A stretch of DNA of 64,000 nt, taken from assembly GCF_003253705.1 (NCBI RefSeq), contig NZ_QKYU01000018.1:49143-113142 (forward strand), given 5' to 3'. This DNA is from Humitalea rosea. GTDB lineage: Bacteria > Pseudomonadota > Alphaproteobacteria > Acetobacterales > Acetobacteraceae. Shown piece by piece: positions 55,683 through 62,184 of the stretch. Position numbers and translations under genes: made by a program. Position 1 is the first letter of the stretch. Each line of letters begins with the position of its first letter. Below the pieces are notes generated by a model. It was not told the origin of the DNA. It ran no database searches and was given only the letters and a program-made list of their open reading frames with translations.

Positions 55683-56051
55683 ATGACCTCAGCCTCGGTA
55701 ATCATGGTCATGCACAAACTCATCACCGACATCCGCGCAGTGGCGAAGCCTCTCACCGAGGCTTCCCTCTGCACTTGGCTCGGCGCCGCGGCTCCCGGCG
55801 ACAGCATCACCTATCACCGTGGCGCGCTCGCCCGGCAGGTCTGCCCGCAGTTGCAGTGCCTGCCCGAGCAGGAGCGCACCGCGCTGCAGCGCCTGGCGGC
55901 CCGCGCCTTGAAGCTGGCCGAACTCGGCCTCGCCGACATCGTGCAGCGCCGCCACGGCTATGAGGACTACGCCTACATCCTCGTCGCCCGCCGCCGCCCG
56001 CGCCGCACCGCATCAGCCATCCTGCCGCTGCTGCTCGCGGAGGCAGCATGA
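55683..56051 (+). CDS. Hypothetical protein of the replication module
   Basis: A 122-residue protein I do not recognise, with a helical region ERTALQRLAARALKLAELGLADIVQRR and a basic C-terminus. Several in-frame starts exist (55683, 55704, 55710). Its stop overlaps the next gene by four bases. Confidence 0.6.
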   Translation: MTSASVIMVMHKLITDIRAVAKPLTEASLCTWLGAAAPGDSITYHRGALARQVCPQLQCLPEQERTALQRLAARALKLAELGLADIVQRRHGYEDYAYILVARRRPRRTASAILPLLLAEAA

Positions 56052-56542
56052 TGGACGCGCTCCGCACCAACCGCCCCACGCTTGATGCGCTGCGCCACCT
56101 GCCGGTGAGCGACGTGATCGCACTTCCGGCCGAGCATCTGGCGCTGCTCCAGACCGATGCGCGCGAGACGCTGGACGCGGCCAAGCGCATGCAGGACTGG
56201 ATCGAGGCCGCGATTGCACTCCGCTACGAGCAGCGCGCCCTGGGCGCCCGTGCCGCGGCCGGCAAGGACACCGGCACGGTCCGCTTCCAGGACGGCGCCG
56301 TGGAAATCGCGGTCGACCTCCCTAAGCGGGTGGAATGGGACCAGGCCCGGCTCGCCGCGCTGTCCGAACAGATCCGCGCCGGCGGCGAGGATCCTGGCCA
56401 GTACGTCGAGACCACCTTCAAGGTCTCTGAGCGCGCGTACACCGCCTGGCCCGACCGCATCCGTCTTGCCTTCGAGCCGGCACGCACCGTCCGCACGGGC
56501 CGGCAGACCTTCAAGCTGACCCTCAAGCCGGAGGGCGTGTGA
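56048..56542 (+). CDS. Hypothetical phage-type protein upstream of the Sak4-like ATPase
   Basis: A 164-residue protein with an N-terminal helical part (ARETLDAAKRMQDWIEAAIALRY) and a distinctive beta region VDLPKRVEWDQARL, YVETTFKVSERAYTAWP and ARTVRTGRQTFKL. I have no family name for it; the layout looks like a conserved phage hypothetical. Coupled on both sides (ATGA and TGATG). Confidence 0.7.
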   Translation: MMDALRTNRPTLDALRHLPVSDVIALPAEHLALLQTDARETLDAAKRMQDWIEAAIALRYEQRALGARAAAGKDTGTVRFQDGAVEIAVDLPKRVEWDQARLAALSEQIRAGGEDPGQYVETTFKVSERAYTAWPDRIRLAFEPARTVRTGRQTFKLTLKPEGV

Positions 56543-56736
56543 TGCGCAGCACCCACATGACCACGCCGCTGCCGACGCGCGATCCGGTTCAGGAAACGAA
56601 GCGCATCGCCATCGGCCCCCGCGCGGTCATCTCGGCCCGCCAAGGCATCGGCAAGACCTGCCAGCTCCTGTCCTGCGCCACGGCGATAGTCCTGCTTCCC
56701 GCGGGTGGGAAGCATGTCAATCGGAGGAACCGCTGA
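56542..56736 (+). CDS. Small ORF resembling the N-terminus of the next ATPase
   Basis: A 64-residue ORF coupled at both ends by TGATG overlaps. Its middle, AVISARQGIGKTCQLLSCAT, parallels the P-loop region AAILGKPGMGKTWLLNTTCAV of the downstream ATPase, but the first P-loop Gly is replaced by Ala and the rest of the ATPase is missing. It may be a truncated tandem duplicate. Coding status is moderately supported by the overlaps. Confidence 0.45.
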   Translation: MRSTHMTTPLPTRDPVQETKRIAIGPRAVISARQGIGKTCQLLSCATAIVLLPAGGKHVNRRNR

Positions 56737-57599
56737 TGGCGCTGCGGATCATCACTGCCGATGAGCGGCAGGCAGAGGAGCGCGGCGTCAAGGCCGCCAT
56801 TCTCGGCAAGCCCGGCATGGGCAAGACCTGGCTTCTGAACACGACCTGCGCCGTAACCACGCTCTTCATGGACCTGGAGGCAGGCGACCTCGCAGTGCAG
56901 CACTGGCGCGGCGCATCGATCCGTCCGCGCACCTGGGAGGAATGCCGCGACCTCGCGCTGTTCCTGGCCGGTCCGAACCCCGCTCTGCGCGACGACCAGC
57001 CCTATTCCGCCGCGCAGTATGCCCGTGTCGTGCAGGCCTATGGCGACCCGACGCGTATGGATGGCTTCGCCACCATCTTCGTGGACAGCATCACGGTTGC
57101 CGCCCGGCTCTGCTTTCAGTGGTGCCGCGGCCAGCCCGAGGCGCATTCCGAGAAGACCGGCAAGTCGGATCTACGCGGCGCCTATGGGCTGCACGGCCGC
57201 GAGATGATCGCCTGGCTCACGCACCTGCAGCACGCCCGCGGCCGCAACGTGATCTTCGTCGGGATCCTCGACGAGAAGCTCGACGACTTCAATCGCCGCG
57301 TCTTCAGCCTGCAGATCGAGGGCAGCAAGACCAGCCTCGAACTGCCGGGCATCGTCGATGAGGTGCTGACGCTGGCGGAGATCAAGGACCAGGGCGGGCA
57401 GCCGTTCCGGGCGCTGGTCTGCCAGACGCTGAACCCCTGGGGTTATCCGGCGAAGGACCGCAGCGGCCGGCTCGACCTGCTGGAGCCACCAGACCTCGGC
57501 CGCCTCTTCGCGAAGATCCGCGGCACGGCAGCACCCGAAGCGGCACCCGCGCTGCCGGCGCCGCTCATGACCGCCGCCACCGACACCCCCACCACCTGA
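56736..57599 (+). CDS. Sak4-like RecA-family ATPase (AAA_24)
   Basis: A 287-residue phage-type ATPase with Walker A GKPGMGKTWLL, an early Asp/Glu strand (TLFMDLEAGDL) and Walker B TIFVDSIT. Members act with a ssDNA-binding protein in phage recombination (single-strand annealing). GGAGG lies 8 nt before ATG 56736. The DUF669 gene follows by 16 nt, the expected partner. Confidence 0.8.
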   Translation: MALRIITADERQAEERGVKAAILGKPGMGKTWLLNTTCAVTTLFMDLEAGDLAVQHWRGASIRPRTWEECRDLALFLAGPNPALRDDQPYSAAQYARVVQAYGDPTRMDGFATIFVDSITVAARLCFQWCRGQPEAHSEKTGKSDLRGAYGLHGREMIAWLTHLQHARGRNVIFVGILDEKLDDFNRRVFSLQIEGSKTSLELPGIVDEVLTLAEIKDQGGQPFRALVCQTLNPWGYPAKDRSGRLDLLEPPDLGRLFAKIRGTAAPEAAPALPAPLMTAATDTPTT

Positions 57600-57615
57600 C
57601 CGGAGGAGAAGCATC

Positions 57616-58272
57616 ATGGCTTCCTGGAACGATTACAACGACGCCCAGTCGAACCCGAACCTGATCCCCAAGGGCACAATCGTGCGGGTGCGCCTGACCA
57701 TCCGTCCCGGCGGCTTCGACGATCCGAGCCAGGGCTGGACGGGCGGCTATGCCACGCGCAGCAGCGCCGGCGCCGTCTATCTCAATGGCGAGTTCACCGT
57801 GCTGGAGGGCCCCTACGCCAAGAGGAAGGTCTTCACGCTGATCGGCCTCTACAGCCCCAAGGGGCCGGAATGGGCGGGGATGGGCCGCAGCTTCCTGCGC
57901 GGGATGCTGAACTCCGCCCGCGGCATTTCCGACAAGGATGTCTCGCCCCAGGCGCAGGCGGCGCGCCGCATCGGCGGCTTCGCCGATCTCGATGGCCTCG
58001 AGTTCGTGGCGAAGATCGAGCACGGCACCGATGCTGGCGGCGAGGCCAAGAACGAAATCCGCATGGCGGTGACGCCGGATCACCGGGATTACGCGAAGGC
58101 AATGGGACGGCAGGTGGCACCGGCTGGTTATGCGGCACCGCAGCCTGCCTATGCCCCGCCAGCGCCGACCTACGCAGCCCCCGCGGCGCCGGCCATGCAA
58201 CAGGGCGCCTTCCCGGCTCCCACGCCGCAGCCCGCTCCCGGCAACGATCCGCGCCCCGCCTGGGCGCGCTGA
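57616..58272 (+). CDS. DUF669-type putative ssDNA-binding protein
   Basis: A 218-residue protein. The first about 150 residues (VRVRLTIRPGGFDDPSQGWTGGY, YLNGEFTVLEGPYAKRKVF) match the DUF669 pattern, found beside phage ATPases and thought to bind ssDNA. The C-terminus is a Pro/Ala/Gln-rich, likely disordered tail ending PRPAWAR, reminiscent of SSB tails although not acidic. The start has GGAGGAG nearby. Confidence 0.75.
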   Translation: MASWNDYNDAQSNPNLIPKGTIVRVRLTIRPGGFDDPSQGWTGGYATRSSAGAVYLNGEFTVLEGPYAKRKVFTLIGLYSPKGPEWAGMGRSFLRGMLNSARGISDKDVSPQAQAARRIGGFADLDGLEFVAKIEHGTDAGGEAKNEIRMAVTPDHRDYAKAMGRQVAPAGYAAPQPAYAPPAPTYAAPAAPAMQQGAFPAPTPQPAPGNDPRPAWAR

Positions 58273-58288
58273 GGGAGGGCCGCACCGC

Positions 58289-61018
58289 ATGATGCTCCGC
58301 CCCCGCCAGAAGCTCTTCGTCGAGCGCAGCCTTCGTGCGCTCGGCGTGCACGGCAACACCCTCGGCGTCGCTCCGACCGGCTGCCATGCCGCGGGCACGC
58401 CCATCCTGATGTTCGACGGTGCTATCCTGCCGGTCGAGGATGTCCGCATCGGTGATCGGCTTATGGGCCCGGACAGCTCGCCCCGCACAGTGCTGGAACT
58501 GCACGCGGGCGAGGACGAGATGGTCGAAGTGCGCCCCATTAAGGGCGATCCGTTCATCGTCAACGCAGGCCATATCCTCACACTCATCAAGGTCAACGAA
58601 GGCTCCCGCGGTTCGCACGCGACAGCGGCCCCGGGTGGGACGATCCTGGACATCAGCGTGGACGACTATCGTCAGCGCAGCACCTACTTCCGTCATCTCC
58701 ATAAGCTGTTTCGGGTCAGTGCCGACTTTCCCGCGCGCGAACCGCCGACGCTGGATCCCTACTTCCTCGGACTTCTGCTTGGGGACGGCAGCCTCAAGCA
58801 CGGGTCCCTGGCGATCACGACGCCCGATGTCGAAATCGTCGAGACCTGCTTCGCAATGGCTGGCCAACTCGGGCTTGCGATCCGTACCGATCAGCTGGGG
58901 GACAACGAGGCGAACTCCTACCATTTCTCGGGGCGGCAGGGCGGCACCAATACGCTCCGCAAGGTGCTGCGGGATCTTGGTGTGCTGGGCGTCGGAGCAT
59001 CTGAGAAGTTCGTGCCCGACGCTTACCGTCTCGGATCGCGCACCGTGCGCCAGGCGATCCTTGCGGGCCTGCTCGACACGGACGGCCATTTGACGCGTGG
59101 CTGCTTCGAGATCGTCTCGGCCTCGCGCCGCATGGCCGACGATATTGCCTTTATGGCGCGAAGCCTCGGGTTACGTGCATTCATTGCGCAGCGACAGGTC
59201 AATGGCACAGCGTACTGGCGGCTGTGCATCTCGGGCGACACCACCTGCCTTCCGCTCCGCGTCGTACGGAAAATTCCTCAACCGAGGCGGCAGAAGAAGG
59301 ATGTGCTTCGGACGGGCTTTACGCTGCACGATGTTGGCAAGGGGACGTATTGCGGTTTTACCGTCGACGCCGATCATCGCTACCTGCTGGGCGACTTCAC
59401 CGTAACGCACAACAGCGGCAAGACGATCATGCTCTCGGCGGCGGTGGGCGAGCATATCGGCAACAGCGCCGCCAAGGCCGCGGTCCTCGCGCATCGGGAT
59501 GAGCTGACCGCCCAGAACCTGGCGAAGTTCCGCCGCGTGAACCCCGGCATCGCCACCTCGGTCGTGGATGCGGCCCAAAAATCTTGGGCCGGCCAGGTCA
59601 CCTTCGCCATGGTGCCGACCCTGACACGCCAGGCGAACCTGGACGCCATGCCGGCGCTGGACCTGCTGGTGATCGATGAGGCGCATCACGCCGTCGCGGA
59701 CAGCTATCAGCGCATTATCGGTCGGGCTCTGCATCGCAATCCGATGTGCCGCATCTACGGTGTCACCGCCACACCCAACCGCGGGGACCGCAAGGGTCTG
59801 CGGGACGTCTTCTCCAACGTCGCCGACCAGATCCGGCTCGGCGAGCTGGTCCAGTCCGGCCACCTGGTGCCGCCCCGCACCTTCATCATCGATGTGGGCG
59901 TGCAGGATGAGCTCCGCGCCGTCCGCCAGTCCGGTGACGACTTCGACATGGCCGCCGTCGATCAGATCATGAACCGCGCGCCCGTCACCGAGGCAGTCAT
60001 CAAGCACTGGCAGGAGCATGCGAGCGATCGCCAGACAGTGGTGTTCTGCTCGACTGTTCCCCACGCCGAGGGCGTCGCCAGTGCCTATCGGCAGGCCGGT
60101 GTTTCAGCGGCCACAGTGACCGGTGAGATGCCGGAACACGACCGCCGGCGTGTCCTGGCCGCCTATGCCGCTGGCAAGCTCCAGGTCGTGGTCAATGTCG
60201 CGGTGCTGACCGAGGGCTGGGATCACCCACCGACCTCCTGCGTCGTGTTGCTGCGGCCCAGTTCCTTCAAAAGCACCATGATCCAGATGATCGGCCGCGG
60301 GCTGCGCACCGTCGATCCCGCCGAGCATCCCGGCATCGTCAAACGCGACTGCATCGTGCTCGATTTCGGCACGTCGTCGCTGCTGCACGGCTCCCTCGAA
60401 CAGGATGTCGACCTGGAGGGATATGAGCCCGAGGGCGAGGCGCCGACCAAGACCTGCCCCAGCTGCGAAGCCGAGATCCCGCTGGCCTGCACAGCCTGCC
60501 CGCTCTGCGGCGCCAAGCTGATCATGCCTGTGGTGCCGGGCGCGGCCGATGAGCACCCTGGCGGTTCGCTCTCCGACTTCATCATGACGGAGATCGACTT
60601 GCTCCGGCGCTCCGCCTTCCAGTGGTGCGACCTGTTCGGCGACGACGCCGCGCTGCTGGCCAACGGGTTCAACGGCTGGGCGGGCATCTTCTTCTTGAAC
60701 GGCGCCTGGCATGCGGTCGGCGGCGCGAAGGAGGAGCGGCCGCGCCTGCTGTCCATCGGTGAGAGGCTGGTGGCGCTGGCCGCCGCCGATGACTGGCTGA
60801 ATGCGCACGAGACCGATGAGAGCGCCCATAAGAGCAAGCGCTGGCATCGGGAAGCTCCGACCGAGCGCCAACTTGCCCACCTCCCGCCCGAGGCCCGCGC
60901 TGATCTAGGCATGACGCGTTACCAGGCATCGGCGCTGCTGACCTTCAGGTTCAACAAGCAGGTGATCCGCAGCCTGGTGCGCAACGCGCAGCCCACGGCG
61001 CTGGGCCAGGCCGCATGA
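58289..61018 (+). CDS. DEAD/DEAH-box helicase with an intein in Walker A
   Basis: A 909-residue precursor; the mature helicase would be about 565 residues. The N-extein is only 31 residues, ending APTG; the C-extein resumes SGKTIML, rebuilding the P-loop APTGSGKT. Motif II is VIDEAHH, motif III GVTATPNRGDRKGL, and motifs IV-VI include VVFCST, NVAVLTEGWDHPP and QMIGRGLRTVDP. A zinc-ribbon-like CPSC-CTACPLC and a C-terminal extension follow. ATG 58289 has GGGAGGG 9 nt upstream. Probably a phage replication or recombination helicase. Confidence 0.93.
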   Translation: MMLRPRQKLFVERSLRALGVHGNTLGVAPTGCHAAGTPILMFDGAILPVEDVRIGDRLMGPDSSPRTVLELHAGEDEMVEVRPIKGDPFIVNAGHILTLIKVNEGSRGSHATAAPGGTILDISVDDYRQRSTYFRHLHKLFRVSADFPAREPPTLDPYFLGLLLGDGSLKHGSLAITTPDVEIVETCFAMAGQLGLAIRTDQLGDNEANSYHFSGRQGGTNTLRKVLRDLGVLGVGASEKFVPDAYRLGSRTVRQAILAGLLDTDGHLTRGCFEIVSASRRMADDIAFMARSLGLRAFIAQRQVNGTAYWRLCISGDTTCLPLRVVRKIPQPRRQKKDVLRTGFTLHDVGKGTYCGFTVDADHRYLLGDFTVTHNSGKTIMLSAAVGEHIGNSAAKAAVLAHRDELTAQNLAKFRRVNPGIATSVVDAAQKSWAGQVTFAMVPTLTRQANLDAMPALDLLVIDEAHHAVADSYQRIIGRALHRNPMCRIYGVTATPNRGDRKGLRDVFSNVADQIRLGELVQSGHLVPPRTFIIDVGVQDELRAVRQSGDDFDMAAVDQIMNRAPVTEAVIKHWQEHASDRQTVVFCSTVPHAEGVASAYRQAGVSAATVTGEMPEHDRRRVLAAYAAGKLQVVVNVAVLTEGWDHPPTSCVVLLRPSSFKSTMIQMIGRGLRTVDPAEHPGIVKRDCIVLDFGTSSLLHGSLEQDVDLEGYEPEGEAPTKTCPSCEAEIPLACTACPLCGAKLIMPVVPGAADEHPGGSLSDFIMTEIDLLRRSAFQWCDLFGDDAALLANGFNGWAGIFFLNGAWHAVGGAKEERPRLLSIGERLVALAAADDWLNAHETDESAHKSKRWHREAPTERQLAHLPPEARADLGMTRYQASALLTFRFNKQVIRSLVRNAQPTALGQAA
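58382..59413 (+). mobile_element. Intein with LAGLIDADG homing endonuclease
   Basis: A 344-residue in-frame intein. It begins with Cys1 (CHAAGTPILMFDG), has block B with His (GDPFIVNAGHIL), two LAGLIDADG motifs (FLGLLLGDG, residues 128-136, and LAGLLDTDG, 227-235), and ends with block F/G (YCGFTVDADHRYLLGDFTVTHN) where HN is followed by the +1 Ser of SGKT. All residues for splicing are present, and both endonuclease acidic residues are intact, so it appears active and mobile. Confidence 0.93.
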
Positions 61019-61024
61019 CCGGCC

Positions 61025-61417
61025 ATGCGCAATCTCGTCCCGCCCTGCGCCATCTGCTGCCGCTCCACACGCGGCTTTGGCTGGTTCGATCCGACACGGC
61101 GGCGGCCGCCCCGGCCCGCCACCTCCTTCTGCAGCATGGCCTGCCAGGCGCTGTGGACCACCCTTGCCGCGAGGAGCGCGCCCGCCATGGTTGACCTCAC
61201 TGAACAGGAACAGGCCGCCATCCGCGCCACCATGCGCCCACTCGGCGAATGCCTGGGGGAGATCGGCTGGCAGACGCGGCTGATCGATCTGACCGAGCCG
61301 CAGGTGCTGACGCTGATCGAGGTCGCTGTCGGCGGCTTCCAGGAGGCCATGCAGGCCACGGCCCGGCAGGCGAATGCTCCGCACCGCCCGCTCACCGCCG
61401 CGGATGCGCCCTTCTGA
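61025..61417 (+). CDS. DUF6511-type small Cys-rich phage protein
   Basis: A 130-residue protein. The N-terminal half has CAICCRSTRGFGWFDP and FCSMACQALW, a four-Cys zinc-ribbon-like module resembling DUF6511. The C-terminal half is helical (LTEQEQAAIRATMRPLGECLGEIGW). It starts six bases after the helicase stop and shares TGATG with the next gene. Function unknown. Confidence 0.7.
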   Translation: MRNLVPPCAICCRSTRGFGWFDPTRRRPPRPATSFCSMACQALWTTLAARSAPAMVDLTEQEQAAIRATMRPLGECLGEIGWQTRLIDLTEPQVLTLIEVAVGGFQEAMQATARQANAPHRPLTAADAPF

Positions 61418-62184
61418 TGCTGGACCTCAACAGCCGCAGCCAGACCTCCGCCCACGTCACCGCCGCCATCGATGCGGCGCTGGTCGCCGGCAATCAGGCG
61501 GCGCCGCCACGCAGCTATCTCGGCGGCTCCCGTCTCGGCCACGGCTGCGAGCGGGCGCTGCAATTCGAGTTCGTGAAGGCACCGAAGGATGAGGGCGCGG
61601 ATTTCGACGGACGGCTGCTGCGCATCTTCGGGATCGGGCATGCGCTGGAAGATGTCGCCGTCGCCTGGCTGCGAGGCGCCGGCTTCGATCTCTACACCCG
61701 CCGCGGCGGTGGCGAGCATGGCGAGCAGTTCGGCTTCTCGGTCGCGGGCGGTCGCATCCGCGGCCATGTCGATGGCGTCTTCGCCGGCGGGCCCACGATC
61801 CCTGGCATGGCATTCCCCGCGCTGTGGGAATGCAAGACCATGAACGCCAAGTCCTGGCGCGAGACCGCCAACAAGGGGGTGGCAGCCAGCAAGCCGATCT
61901 ACGCAGCGCAGATTGCGGTCTACCAGGCCTACATGGACGCCGCGGTGCCGGGGGTGGCGGACAATCCGGCGCTGTTCACCGCCATCAACAAGGACACGGC
62001 GGAGTTGCACCACGAGCTGGTGCCGTTCAACGCGGAGCTGGCGCAACGCATGTCGGACCGCGGTGTCCGCATCCTCGCGGCCACAGATGCGGGCGAGTTG
62101 CTGCCCCGCGTTGCCGCCCAGGCCGACCATTTCGAATGCCGCTTCTGCCCCTGGGCCAAGCGCTGCTGGGCGCTGCCTGCATGA
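61417..62184 (+). CDS. Cas4/RecB-like PD-(D/E)XK exonuclease
   Basis: A 255-residue nuclease. The active site is GHVDGVF then LWECKTMNAKSW (Asp, Glu, Lys), followed by a QxxxY-like AAQIAVYQAYM. A single Cys near the N-terminus (GHGCERALQ) and CRFCPWAKRC at the C-terminus provide the four ligands of a Cas4/AddB-type iron-sulfur cluster. It probably trims DNA ends for the Sak4/SSB recombination pair. Coupled to both neighbours. Confidence 0.85.
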   Translation: MLDLNSRSQTSAHVTAAIDAALVAGNQAAPPRSYLGGSRLGHGCERALQFEFVKAPKDEGADFDGRLLRIFGIGHALEDVAVAWLRGAGFDLYTRRGGGEHGEQFGFSVAGGRIRGHVDGVFAGGPTIPGMAFPALWECKTMNAKSWRETANKGVAASKPIYAAQIAVYQAYMDAAVPGVADNPALFTAINKDTAELHHELVPFNAELAQRMSDRGVRILAATDAGELLPRVAAQADHFECRFCPWAKRCWALPA

